Positions 35,669 through 45,611 are shown, counted from the first letter of the stretch. The stretch is DNA of 64,000 nucleotides from Patiriisocius marinus (GCF_008974325.1 NZ_BKCG01000006.1:1-64000), one strand, 5' to 3'. The notes: generated by a model from the letters alone, not told the origin. Translations and numbers: made by a program.

Positions 35669-36724
35669 TTAAATAGTTCCTTGTGATGAAATTTTGGAAA
35701 CAATAAATTTATTAGGGTCATAAGTATTGTCTGATAAATTTTTCCAAACAAATCCCATTCCATTATTTGTTATTATATGCCCCGCATCATTGTATGCATT
35801 TAATTCACTTTCATTGACATCATTATTATCAAATACCCAATTTTTCACTAAGGTTACTCCTTTCTTAAATAATTTAGATGTTGTATACTTAATCATTTCA
35901 GATTTATCTTTTTGAGTTACAGCTTTATGAAAAGTACTTTGTATAACATAGCCTACTTTTGAATTAATATTAACAACAATTAATGCCATTAATTTTACAG
36001 TGTGATCATAGAAACCAAATGTTTTGATTTCTTTGTAATAAGGGTTATCATAAACTCTCCAATTTTGAAAATCAGAATTTTGAAGTATCGCAAAATGATT
36101 TTTATTTGATGAAAAGTAAGATGCTATTATTTCATCAATTTCGTTAGTAATATCCTCATTTTCAATGATTTTATAGTGACTTAATTTTGATTTTGACTTT
36201 AAATAATTTTTAGCTTTAGAAGCTATTACAAAACCCAAATACTTACTCTTTTGAGTAAATGAACTATTTTTATTAGTAAAAAATGTATATCCTTTAAAAA
36301 CATTACCTACAGCAGTACTTTGTTTTATATGAAAAGGTATTGAGAAACCTAATTTTTTAAATGGTTTTAATGCGGAAGTAAATCCCCATATTATCTCAAT
36401 ATTGGCTTTTTTACATTCTTCAAATAAAACATCATAAATTTTATAGAAAACTCCTTGACCTCTGTAATCTGAATCAACTAATGTATCCTCACTTTTACCT
36501 GTTTTTATTATCTTACCATTTAAAATAAAATGGAATGGAATTACACAATTTGTTCCAATTATTTTTTCACCATCCTCAGCTAACACATACACTGCTTTAC
36601 CAAAAGGTCCGTCATTAAATAGCCAACAAAACTCCTTAATTGTTCTATTTGTTTTATTTACTCTATTATAGAATACTACAATATTATTGTAATCATTTTC
36701 TATTGCTAATCTATATGTAATCAT
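35669..36724 (-). CDS. GNAT family N-acetyltransferase
   Basis: This 351-residue protein has the acetyl-CoA-binding motif VDSDYRGQGVFYKIYDVLFEEC (near 84-105) preceded by GTNCVIPFHF and followed by IIWGFTSALKPFKKLGF. The rest (from about 170) looks like a second, degenerate GNAT-like half with YVIQSTFHKAV. It probably acylates a sugar or an amino-sugar intermediate. It lies 14 bases before the deacetylase gene, so the two may act on the same group. Confidence 0.75.
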   Translation of the reverse strand: MITYRLAIENDYNNIVVFYNRVNKTNRTIKEFCWLFNDGPFGKAVYVLAEDGEKIIGTNCVIPFHFILNGKIIKTGKSEDTLVDSDYRGQGVFYKIYDVLFEECKKANIEIIWGFTSALKPFKKLGFSIPFHIKQSTAVGNVFKGYTFFTNKNSSFTQKSKYLGFVIASKAKNYLKSKSKLSHYKIIENEDITNEIDEIIASYFSSNKNHFAILQNSDFQNWRVYDNPYYKEIKTFGFYDHTVKLMALIVVNINSKVGYVIQSTFHKAVTQKDKSEMIKYTTSKLFKKGVTLVKNWVFDNNDVNESELNAYNDAGHIITNNGMGFVWKNLSDNTYDPNKFIVSKISSQGTI

Positions 36725-36827
36725 CTTTAAGTATTAGTGATTTTTCAATATAATATTAATAAATAGTTACGATAATAAAAATGATACTTATTATTTTATT
36801 AACGTAAACCAACTCAAAAAAAATCTA

Positions 36828-37928
36828 TTAACCATTTTTATATAATCCAAACCATTGTTCTTTAATAGCTCCCCATCCAGATAATGAATAGATAACTTCA
36901 GCATTATGTTGCTTTTCAAGGTTAGAAATTTCATAATTAATTGCCCTTATAAATACGGAACACATCTCAGAAAAATCCTTTATTTTAAAAAACAAAACAT
37001 TGTTATCATCTAATATATCATAAGGTAACCAAGATCCAGTTATAATTTTAGCACCACCAAAAATAGCTTCTTGCATGGCACCGGAAAACATATCATTATT
37101 TTGCACTTGAATCATAACATCAGTCATTTTTCTATAATGAGCTAAACTTGTATTTTCATGAAACGTGTAATCTAATTGATAATGAGGCAAGGAAGACTCC
37201 TTAAGTTTTGATAAAATTTCAGATATATAAATTTCATTATTCCTTGGATACCCAATTGGAAATAGGAAGAAAAAGTTTTCAGTAATCGCTAGGTTAAGTT
37301 TACTTAGTTCATCAATTATCTTTAAATGATTTTGATTTTTACCTCCATTTGTACCAACACAAACAATCTGCTTACCTTTTGGAACATCAAATTCAAAAAT
37401 ATCTCTATCTACTTTTACTATATTTTTTTGAAGTTCTAATTGACCTAATGGCCATTTAACTATACCTAAGTTATTTTTTAAATTAGGATAAATTTCTGAG
37501 AAAGAGTTCAAGGATACTTTATTTGAAAAAATTATTTTATTCATTCCTTTAAAAAAAATACCTAATAAATAATTCTTCTTATTAGCTATAGCAAAATCTG
37601 AACCCCAGAAAGTAGCATACTTAATAGCATTATAATACTTAAAAATTAAAATATGAACTAAAACAACATAAAAATTTATAAAATGATAATGTATATAATC
37701 AACATCCTTCAAATTCGATTTTAATTTAAATATAGATTTTAACATAGCAAAATTAGAACTGCTATTCGAAAATATTATCTCTTTACCTGAAGAATAATCT
37801 GTAAGTGTACAATCTAATATAGAGTACCTCCAAATTTCATGTTGTTTAGATAACTTTCTAGAAATATCGCCTAGAAAATTATCAAAATCATTTATTTTAA
37901 TTGTAGATATAAATAATATTTTAGCCAT
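36828..37928 (-). CDS. Glycosyltransferase, possibly GT56/WecF-like
   Basis: This 366-residue GT-B-like protein has the segments VCVGTNGGKNQNHLKIIDEL and FPIGYPRNNEIYISEIL, which recall the conserved text of WecF-type (GT56) enzymes that transfer a 4-amino-sugar such as Fuc4NAc. Later segments are ALMQV-like VMIQVQNNDMFSGAMQEAIFGG. Given the amino-sugar genes nearby, transfer of a rare amino sugar is plausible. The local DNA is very AT-rich even for this window, suggesting acquired sequence. Confidence 0.6.
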   Translation of the reverse strand: MAKILFISTIKINDFDNFLGDISRKLSKQHEIWRYSILDCTLTDYSSGKEIIFSNSSSNFAMLKSIFKLKSNLKDVDYIHYHFINFYVVLVHILIFKYYNAIKYATFWGSDFAIANKKNYLLGIFFKGMNKIIFSNKVSLNSFSEIYPNLKNNLGIVKWPLGQLELQKNIVKVDRDIFEFDVPKGKQIVCVGTNGGKNQNHLKIIDELSKLNLAITENFFFLFPIGYPRNNEIYISEILSKLKESSLPHYQLDYTFHENTSLAHYRKMTDVMIQVQNNDMFSGAMQEAIFGGAKIITGSWLPYDILDDNNVLFFKIKDFSEMCSVFIRAINYEISNLEKQHNAEVIYSLSGWGAIKEQWFGLYKNG

Positions 37929-37962
37929 TTCAATTATATAAAAACGTAATTACAATTTTTTG

Positions 37963-37970
37963 CAAAAATA
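37963..37970 (-). promoter_or_regulatory. -7 box for the WecF-like gene
   Basis: The minus-strand TATTTTTG matches TAnnTTTG, 34 bases before the ATG at 37928. No -33 TTG at the expected spacing. Confidence 0.38.
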
Positions 37971-38094
37971 GCTACAATATATTAAGGAAATCTTTTTATA
38001 TAAATTTAGTTTTCGTAAAACATGAACTGGCTTAGTCAACTTAATCATATATGAATTCAATACTACACTAAATTTTTAATATAATTAGCTAATA

Positions 38095-38979
38095 TTAAAA
38101 TGCAACGTTCTGTTTTTGTAAGTTAATAAGCTCTTTTGTCATTTTTAAAGCTCCTTCTTTCGAAAGATGATCTCCATCAGGAATAAATTGGTTTTCGTCA
38201 AAAGTAATATTGCAAAAATCAATGAGCGGTAAATCGTATTTAGAAATTACACTATCGTATTTGTCTATATATTCAATAGGAATTTTAGCTTTATAATATG
38301 AATCTAAAGGAGTATTAACAATGATTAATTTAAAATTATTTATTATGCTAAGGTTTATTATTTTCTCTAAATACAATAAATTTATTTGTGAGAATTGATT
38401 AATCTTATTTTCTGTATAATACTGTAAATTAATACGTTTATCCATTGATGATTTTATAGACTTAGTATTCATGAATACATTAGAATATCCTCCAAATTTT
38501 GAGTTATTCAAAATAGGCTTGTATACATTTTTTATTAGACCCTTAACATAATTATTTTTTCTATTGAGATATAACATTTTTTTTTGCTCACTAAATGGAA
38601 GCAAGAAAAAGTATTTAGGAGAAGTAGAATTTGAAAATTCTCCGTAAATATAATCATCATAATAATCACTTAAAGTGTGATAACTGAATCCTAAATATAC
38701 CGTCTCAATATCATTTTCAGATTCAAATATCTTTTTTAATCTATAATAGGTAAAATATAAAGACTCTGAATCAAGGGCTATGTTTTGACTATTACTCAAT
38801 AAGCTATCAACAACAGCTTGTCTAATATGGGAATCCCCGATATAAATATCAGTAATATCGGATTCTATTTTGTAGTAGTTTGATTTTTTTATAAGCGGTA
38901 TTAGTATAAAACTTAAAACTGTAACAAATATGACTAGTATAAGAAAAAATACACCTACTTTTTTTAAAAAGTGTTCCAT
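38095..38979 (-). CDS. SGNH-hydrolase-like membrane protein, MBOAT partner (copy 2)
   Basis: This 294-residue protein has an N-terminal anchor (KKVGVFFLILVIFVTVLSFILIPL) and an external domain with DIYIGDSHIRQAVV (GDSH in place of the GDS block) and IPDGDHLSKEGA (Asp-x-His block). It follows the second MBOAT gene by 10 bases, just as copy 1 follows the first. It may catalyse the transfer step of O-acetylation. Overall similarity to copy 1 is visible only around the anchor and active-site blocks, so the substrates could differ. Confidence 0.75.
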   Translation of the reverse strand: MEHFLKKVGVFFLILVIFVTVLSFILIPLIKKSNYYKIESDITDIYIGDSHIRQAVVDSLLSNSQNIALDSESLYFTYYRLKKIFESENDIETVYLGFSYHTLSDYYDDYIYGEFSNSTSPKYFFLLPFSEQKKMLYLNRKNNYVKGLIKNVYKPILNNSKFGGYSNVFMNTKSIKSSMDKRINLQYYTENKINQFSQINLLYLEKIINLSIINNFKLIIVNTPLDSYYKAKIPIEYIDKYDSVISKYDLPLIDFCNITFDENQFIPDGDHLSKEGALKMTKELINLQKQNVAF

Positions 38980-38989
38980 TTAAAATAAG

Positions 38990-40439
38990 CTAAAATTGAA
39001 AATATATAAATTGTTGCTCCTCACCCATAAACCAAAAAATAGCAAATATTATTGAATAATATATAACATATCTAATTGGACTCTTCCATCTAACACCTAA
39101 TTTTGATATTGCAAATTGTTCACGTCTTCCTATCCATTCAATAATAATAAATGAAAATATTAATATCAAGGTTATTAATGCATCTCTAACTCCCACAAAT
39201 TGAGGAAATGTAAAAAAGGATTTTGAAAAGATTGTATTTAAATAATTAAAAGCGTGTTCTATATTTTCAGCGCGAAAAAACACCCAAGCTAAAACAGTTA
39301 AACTAAATGTAAATCCAATTTGAAAAAACTCTTTAATACTTGGCAAATACTTGTCTTGCGCTACGATGTTAGTATTTGACCTATTTTTATTAAGTAAAAG
39401 CAAAGGCATGAAGTACAAGGCATTTAAAGCACCCCAAACAATAAAAGTCCAATTTGCACCGTGCCAAAAACCACTTACAATAAATATAATAAACGTATTT
39501 CTAACTTTCATCCAAGTCCCTCCTCTACTTCCCCCTAATGGAATATATAAATAATCTCTAAACCAAGTTGAAAGTGAAATATGCCATCGCCTCCAAAATT
39601 CTGCGATATCTCTTGAAAAATAAGGAAATGCGAAATTTTGCTTTAAATTAAACCCAAAAAGTCTTGATGTTCCAATTGCAATATCAGAATAACCTGAGAA
39701 ATCTCCATAAATTTGAAACGTAAAAAATATTGCTCCTAAAACCAATGTACTTCCAGAATAATCAGCTGAATTATTGAATATCTCATTTGCAATTTTTGCT
39801 GAATTATCTGCAATTACTATTTTTTTAAATAAGCCCCATAAAATTTGCTTTAACCCATCTACAGCTTTATTATAATCAAAAGTTCGTTTCGTATAGAATT
39901 GAGGCAGTAAATTTGTAGCTCTTTCAATTGGCCCAGCAACTAACTGAGGAAAAAAACTTACAAATGCAGTAAATACAATAAAGTCTTTGGTAGGTTCAAG
40001 TTTCCTTTTATAAACATCAATTGTATAACTCAATGTTTGAAATGTATAAAAACTAATCCCAACTGGTAAAATAATATTTAATCCTTGAGAACTTATAGGT
40101 GTTCCCAAAAATGAAAAAGCCGTAATGAAATTCTCAAGAAAAAAATTGTAATATTTAAAAAAAACCTAAAAAACCCAAATTCACACAAATACTTATCCAA
40201 AGTAAGATTTTTCTTTTAGATATGCTTTCTTCTTTTAGTAATTTCAGACCAATTGAATAGTCGATTACGGTACTAAATAAAATTAGTGATAAAAAACGCC
40301 AATCCCACCAGCCATAAAAGACATAACTCGCAACAACAATCAAAAGATTTTGAAGTTTCAAGTTTTTATTCGTAATAAACCAATATAATATAAACATTAT
40401 TGGTAAAAAAATCGCAAAATCTATTGAATTAAAAAGCAT
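38990..40439 (-). pseudogene. MBOAT family O-acyltransferase (copy 2), frameshifted at a T8 run
   Basis: Two consecutive frames together encode a full MBOAT. The first part (40439 to 40155) begins MLFNSIDFAIFLPIMFILYW and stops at LGFLGFF. The second, in the next frame, continues SSQGLNIILPVGISFYTFQ, LVAGPIERA, GDFSGYSDIA, FWRRWHISLSTWFRDYLYIP and the catalytic FWHGANWTF. Removing one T from the T8 run (complement of 40157-40164) joins them through FFKYYNFFLENF, aligning with LFKYFGFFVDSF at the same place in copy 1, to give about 482 residues. As printed the protein is broken. It may be phase-variable, rescued by slippage, or a sequencing error. Confidence 0.85.
40157..40164 (-). repeat. T8 (coding strand) run at the MBOAT frameshift
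   Basis: Eight A on the plus strand (T on the coding strand). Seven would restore the open frame between the two parts of the acyltransferase. Runs of eight A or T are not rare in this AT-rich window, so the frame break rather than the length is the signal. Confidence 0.8.
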
Positions 40440-40528
40440 TTAAAATTTCATTTTTTTTATAGAATCACGTTGTTTACTACGTTCTAATAAAAGCTAATTA
40501 GTATATATTTTTTTAACTAGGAAAAAGT

Positions 40529-42238
40529 TTATTGTATTGTTTTATTTAATTTAATAAATGATAATAAACTTAATACTAATCCTTTTTCCATAATATTACC
40601 TGAATTATAAAGATCTCTAATATCTTTTTCTAACTCCATACTTAAATTTGTATCCACAATATTTTCACTGTAATAATTATCTAAATATACTCTTAAATCT
40701 TCATTATTGTTAATCCAGTATTGCAAAGGGTTCATATGGTATCTATTATCTAAACCATATTTTAGAATTTTAAGTTTAAATAAAACTGTATTCAAACTAA
40801 TGATTCTGCCCTTATATTTAAAAGTAAAATTAAATTTTTTATTTTTAGGTTTGGAACGTGTTTTTTCCCAAATAAAATTTGATGCTATAGGATGTTTCTG
40901 GTTTAGCCATTTTTTATAAATTTTATGACCATACCTCTTATTTGCTGGGATAGAAAAGCAATATTCCATAAAATCAATATCGTAAAATGGAGACATTGTT
41001 TCAGAAAAGTGCTGAATACCTAGTAGTCCTGCATTCGTAGCAGAAAAACCTCGTAAATATAACTTAAACATTTCTTCATTATCAAATTTCATCTTAATGT
41101 TAGAAAAATCGATTTTTGAAACATACTTTTTTGAGAAAGCCCCTCCTGATATATTGAAGGTTTTTTTATGTGATTTACTACTACTAAATGTCCCCAATAT
41201 AACATCACCTAACTGTCCTGTATGGATAATACCAAGAGAATTAAAATTAATCAACTTCAACATACTGTGACCGTGCGCCACGCCATAATAATTTACGTTC
41301 CCCTCGGTAATGGCAGAAACTTCATCAAGTTTCTTCATGAATATTCCATTATCCAATGACTTAAACAACCATTCATGTCTTAAAGTTTCTGCTATCTTTT
41401 TGGGTATAGTCTCATCTAAATAATCTGTTTGAGAAAAAGTGTAATTTATTTGGTTTTTATACCCTACATCATTTGCTACTACAGTGGTCATTCTAGAATC
41501 TAATCCACCACTTAATCCGACTAAGTGATTATATCCATACTCTTTATCTTTTTCAAATTGCCTATGAATAGCTTTTTTAAACAATAAATCTACATTTTCA
41601 ATAATTTCAGTATCCGTTAAGGAATGATTTTCTTTATTATTAAATTTATAAAATTGCTTCAAATCAATGCTATCATCTTGTATAACAATACATTGACCAG
41701 GCAATATTTTATTAACTCCATTAATCAAAGTGTTTTCACTTACTAAAAAGCCATAAGACAAAAGCATGTAAGCAGAATTTTCATTAATTGTATTGTCTAG
41801 TTTACTACCAACTCTTATTTTTAATAAATCCTGTAAACTAGATGAAGCTATCAGTTTATTTGTTTCAAGTCTTGAATAATAAATGATTTTACTCCCTGTA
41901 TGATCAGTAAATAGTATCCATTTTTTTGCTTTCTTATCATAAAATACCCCACTAAAAGGACCTCTAAATTTTTCAAAGAAAAAATCACCTTCTAATTCAT
42001 AAAGTGCTATAATTTGATTGAAAAAGTCATTTTTATTGAATTTCAATTCTTTTATATTTAAAATAACTCCATCAATAAGTATGATAAAATTTTCATTTTC
42101 CTCAAAAATTTTATCATTTTTAAATTTTTGAGGGTTTTCTCTTCCAATAAAAAAATTATCATTAGAAATACTACTGTCCAATAAAATGGTTTTTTTATTA
42201 ACTTCTATATTGCCGTAACTAAACACGAATCTTCCCAT
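40529..42238 (-). CDS. Asparagine-synthase-like protein without the N-terminal glutaminase Cys
   Basis: This 569-residue protein has an N-terminal Ntn-like domain (to about 200) and a synthetase domain with the PP-loop HLVGLSGGLDSRMTTVVAND near 236. The protein begins MGRFVFSYGN: Cys2, the glutaminase nucleophile of AsnB, is missing, so it probably uses free ammonia or a different amine donor, or has another role. In surface-glycan loci such proteins are thought to amidate uronic acids, or to act on amino-acid substituents. It abuts the flippase gene with no gap. Confidence 0.8.
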   Translation of the reverse strand: MGRFVFSYGNIEVNKKTILLDSSISNDNFFIGRENPQKFKNDKIFEENENFIILIDGVILNIKELKFNKNDFFNQIIALYELEGDFFFEKFRGPFSGVFYDKKAKKWILFTDHTGSKIIYYSRLETNKLIASSSLQDLLKIRVGSKLDNTINENSAYMLLSYGFLVSENTLINGVNKILPGQCIVIQDDSIDLKQFYKFNNKENHSLTDTEIIENVDLLFKKAIHRQFEKDKEYGYNHLVGLSGGLDSRMTTVVANDVGYKNQINYTFSQTDYLDETIPKKIAETLRHEWLFKSLDNGIFMKKLDEVSAITEGNVNYYGVAHGHSMLKLINFNSLGIIHTGQLGDVILGTFSSSKSHKKTFNISGGAFSKKYVSKIDFSNIKMKFDNEEMFKLYLRGFSATNAGLLGIQHFSETMSPFYDIDFMEYCFSIPANKRYGHKIYKKWLNQKHPIASNFIWEKTRSKPKNKKFNFTFKYKGRIISLNTVLFKLKILKYGLDNRYHMNPLQYWINNNEDLRVYLDNYYSENIVDTNLSMELEKDIRDLYNSGNIMEKGLVLSLLSFIKLNKTIQ

Positions 42239-43684
42239 CTATTTATTTTTAATTTTTTCAGTAAATAACTTTATTTCTTTAAGCAATGTTGGATTTAATA
42301 AAAAAGTTAAAGCCATATACATCATCAAATAAACTATAGAACTTAATACCATAACGCCAATATTAACACTTACTCCAATAACATAGCGTATTCCAAATAC
42401 TAAAATAACTGATATACCAAAAGGAACAAGTAATTTTGTTGCATATTCTTTAAAACTGATATTAAGTTGAGGTTTTATTTGTATTTTCCAAAAAGGATAA
42501 AGATTTATAACTATACCAATCAATAAAATAAGTGTTAAAATTTCTGGAGTAAAAAAGACTCCTACAAAAAGAAAAATAGAGGTCGAAATAATTCTATAAA
42601 TTGTCCAGTAAAACCCTAAATCTGTTCTTCCTAAAGCAATTTGTACTGATGATACTAATACATTAACAGATGAAAGAGCATATATAAATACTGAAAAGCT
42701 TAAAATTAAATTGTGCTCCACATAACTAGCTCCATACAATACATTTAGTAATAGTGGAGCTAATAATGCTACCAATGAAAAAATAGGAATATTAAATAAG
42801 GCTGTAAATTTAAATAACTGTAAAAATGAGGTAGTCATTTTATTTTTAGAGTTTTGCATCTTGGCAAATAGTGGTGTTGTAACTTTCAATACTATTGGTG
42901 TAATAATGGAAAATAACATTATACCAATACGCTTACATAAACTATAAGCCCCTAACGTTTCTCTACCAAAAGCCGAACTAATTATAAAGACATCTAATTC
43001 CCTAGAAAAATAATCTAATACTCCAGAGCCTAATTGGTATACTCCTATTTTTAAATAAGCATATGTTTCTGAAAACTTATAATGGAGCATTATGTTTTTA
43101 TCAATTTTCAACGCATATACTAAATAGATACTATTTGAAAATGCAATATTAAACATTGTTGAATACACTAGGCTGTAAACACCAAAATCATTTACAGCTA
43201 AGAAAACTACAATTAATAAGGTTAAAACAGACGTTATGTTCTCAACATTAGACATTAACTTAAAATTCAACTTTTTATGCCTAATAGTTCTACTTTGCCT
43301 ACCAACTGATGAGAAAAAAATATTTAAACTCAATAATTGTATAATAGGTATCAATGCTTCATCATCATAGTAACTAGCAATTAATGGTGCTGAAAGTGCA
43401 AGTAATATTGTAAGTACTGTTCCCGATATTATATTGAGCCAAAACAATGAACTATATTCCTTTTTAGATATATTTTGTTTATGCATAATAGCAGTTGACA
43501 ACCCCATATCTAAAAAAATACTTGTAAAACCAATAAACAAAATAGCTATCGCAATTGTACCAAAATCTTCTTTGGTCAAAAATCGCGTGAGTATTGCTAC
43601 CTGAAGTAGTTTGACTATACTCCCCACTACTGAAGAAAAGGCTGTCCATTTTACACCATTTAGTGCTATTTTAAAAAAGCTCAT
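42239..43684 (-). CDS. Polysaccharide flippase (Wzx, MOP superfamily)
   Basis: This 481-residue protein has 12-14 predicted helices. Typical polysaccharide-transporter text is LNGVKWTAFSSVVGSIVKLLQVAILTRFLTKEDFGTIAIA at the N-terminus and FLDMGLSTAIMHKQNISKKEYSSLFWLNI after it. It should flip the lipid-linked repeat unit across the inner membrane for the Wzy-like protein in the same locus. A second flippase lies at 62396-63835. Confidence 0.88.
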   Translation of the reverse strand: MSFFKIALNGVKWTAFSSVVGSIVKLLQVAILTRFLTKEDFGTIAIAILFIGFTSIFLDMGLSTAIMHKQNISKKEYSSLFWLNIISGTVLTILLALSAPLIASYYDDEALIPIIQLLSLNIFFSSVGRQSRTIRHKKLNFKLMSNVENITSVLTLLIVVFLAVNDFGVYSLVYSTMFNIAFSNSIYLVYALKIDKNIMLHYKFSETYAYLKIGVYQLGSGVLDYFSRELDVFIISSAFGRETLGAYSLCKRIGIMLFSIITPIVLKVTTPLFAKMQNSKNKMTTSFLQLFKFTALFNIPIFSLVALLAPLLLNVLYGASYVEHNLILSFSVFIYALSSVNVLVSSVQIALGRTDLGFYWTIYRIISTSIFLFVGVFFTPEILTLILLIGIVINLYPFWKIQIKPQLNISFKEYATKLLVPFGISVILVFGIRYVIGVSVNIGVMVLSSIVYLMMYMALTFLLNPTLLKEIKLFTEKIKNK

Positions 43685-43843
43685 CTAGTAAAGAAAATAT
43701 GTTTTTAATCAAATTATTCATAAGTGTTTTCCATTATGATAAATTATTCATTTTTAATACTATATAATTATTTTACTTTTAACTTTATTCTAATTAATAT
43801 GACTATTAAACTTGTCTATAAAGTCTATTACAATTAAATAAAA

Positions 43844-44926
43844 TTAATCAAATCCCTTAAACCCTAGTTTTGAGGCTGTTTTATTATATTCATCCCACTG
43901 CCCTACATCAAGCCAGGAACCTTCACTAATAGGAAAAGCACCTACTTTGCGCCCTTCTTTTAATAGTTTTTCCATTAAATGAGTAATATGAAAAAATTCA
44001 TTTTCAGGGATTTCATCAAGCAAATGAGGTTCAATTAAATAAAAACCTGTGTTAATTTGATAATTTAATTCTGGCTTTTCTGTAATTTCTTTTAGCACAC
44101 CCTTAGTGGTTGTTTTTAAAGTACCATAAGGTATTTGGTATGCTTTCAATGCCGAAACAATTGTTAGTTCATTTTTATTCTCCTTATGGTATTTATAAAT
44201 TGCCTCATAATCATCATTAATTAAAATATCGCAATTTGACACAAAAAAAGGTGAATTAAACTTTCCCTTTAGTAAAGAAAGACTTCCCGCTGTTCCTAAA
44301 GGCTTAGGTTCTTTAAAAAAGTTAATGTTATAGGTTTTATCTTTAATATCATCAAAGTAAAATTTTATTAATTCGGCCTTATAGTTTACCGATATAAAAA
44401 AATCATTACAACCTACTTTTTGAAAATTTCCAATAATATGTTCTAACATACTTTGGTTTCCCATAGGTATTAATGGCTTAGGTATAACACTTGTAAGCGG
44501 TTGCATTCTTGTTCCAAATCCTCCTGCCATAATTACAACTGGCAAACCTAAATTTACATTATCTAAACGCTTAGAGGTTGCAAAAAAATCTTCCCAAAAG
44601 TATACTTTGATAAGCTTTTTGTTAGAATCAACAACGGGCATTATTTCCATTCTAAACTCACGCATTGTATTCTTAATTTCCTCTTCAGTAATTTCAGGAG
44701 AAGATAAACGTGTATTTTGCCTTAATATATCTTGAATTGGAGTTTTTAAATCAAAATCATTTAATATAGCTCTTTGGATATCCCCTATTGTAATGATATT
44801 TACAAATTCATTATTATCATTAAAAACTAATAATGATTTTTTATCAATAACATCCATCTGTTTCATAGCTGAAATCAAATCATTTTGACTCTGTATTGAA
44901 ATTGAATTAACTCTGTTATCTGACAT
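43844..44926 (-). CDS. CBS-domain nucleotidyltransferase, PtmE-like
   Basis: This 360-residue protein joins an N-terminal CBS pair (about 1-115, with ISIQSQNDLISAMKQMD and VVDSNKKLIKVYFWEDF) to a sugar-nucleotidyltransferase domain starting VVIMAGGFGTRMQPLT near 129. It continues with KPLIPMG, FKEPKPLGTAGSLS and FYLIEPHLLDEIPE. This fusion matches PtmE, which makes GDP-GlcN-type precursors in legionaminic acid synthesis. Downstream LegI- and LegF-like genes are not seen, so its sugar may be a different one. Confidence 0.82.
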   Translation of the reverse strand: MSDNRVNSISIQSQNDLISAMKQMDVIDKKSLLVFNDNNEFVNIITIGDIQRAILNDFDLKTPIQDILRQNTRLSSPEITEEEIKNTMREFRMEIMPVVDSNKKLIKVYFWEDFFATSKRLDNVNLGLPVVIMAGGFGTRMQPLTSVIPKPLIPMGNQSMLEHIIGNFQKVGCNDFFISVNYKAELIKFYFDDIKDKTYNINFFKEPKPLGTAGSLSLLKGKFNSPFFVSNCDILINDDYEAIYKYHKENKNELTIVSALKAYQIPYGTLKTTTKGVLKEITEKPELNYQINTGFYLIEPHLLDEIPENEFFHITHLMEKLLKEGRKVGAFPISEGSWLDVGQWDEYNKTASKLGFKGFD

Positions 44927-44969
44927 TGTTTTTTAATTTTAAATAGTGATATAAACTTAATTAAAAGAA

Positions 44970-45611
44970 TTAAGCTATCTCTTTAGCTGGAACTCCAACT
45001 ACTAGTGTATTTTCTTTTACATCTTTTACAACAACAGCTCCTGCGCCTATAGTAGCTTTCTTACCAATATTCAAGTTTTGTAAGACCGTTGCATTAGTTC
45101 CAATAAAAACTTCATCATCAATTTTAACTGATCCAGAAATTACTGCACAAGGATTAATTACATTATATGACTCTATGTTACAATCATGACCTACGTGCAC
45201 TCCTCTATTAAAATAGTTATATGAACCAATAGATATATCAACCGTAAACACACAAGTTTCACTAATAATGTTTGCTTTAGACATTTTCACAGACTCATCA
45301 ATATGAACCTTTGGGTGAATTAAATTAGGAAAAATAAAGTTTTCGTGAGAAATATATTCAGAAACTATCTGCTTAAGCCTTTTGGTATCTGCGATAGCAA
45401 AAACAACATGTACTTTTTCAGAAAAATTACTCAAAAATGACTTTTCATTTATGATTTCAAATTCCTTACCTGCTACATTTAGCGTATCAGCTTTTGATAT
45501 ATCAACAAACCCCTTAACAATATATGTAGGGGTTTCAATATTAATGGAATTTATTAAATGATATATTTCTTTTGCTGCGCCTCCAGCCCCAACTATGTAT
45601 ATATCTATCAT
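44970..45611 (-). CDS. Hexapeptide-repeat sugar acetyltransferase, PglD/LegH-like
   Basis: This 213-residue protein has the N-terminal block IYIVGAGGAAKEIYHLINS and a C-terminal left-handed beta-helix (GSYNYFNRGVHVGHDCNIES, VKIDDEVFIGTNATV, GAGAVVVKDVKENTLVVGVPA). The probable active-site His lies in VGHDCN. It should acetylate the amino sugar made by the upstream LegC-like gene, with which it overlaps by 4 bases (ATGA). Confidence 0.86.
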   Translation of the reverse strand: MIDIYIVGAGGAAKEIYHLINSINIETPTYIVKGFVDISKADTLNVAGKEFEIINEKSFLSNFSEKVHVVFAIADTKRLKQIVSEYISHENFIFPNLIHPKVHIDESVKMSKANIISETCVFTVDISIGSYNYFNRGVHVGHDCNIESYNVINPCAVISGSVKIDDEVFIGTNATVLQNLNIGKKATIGAGAVVVKDVKENTLVVGVPAKEIA

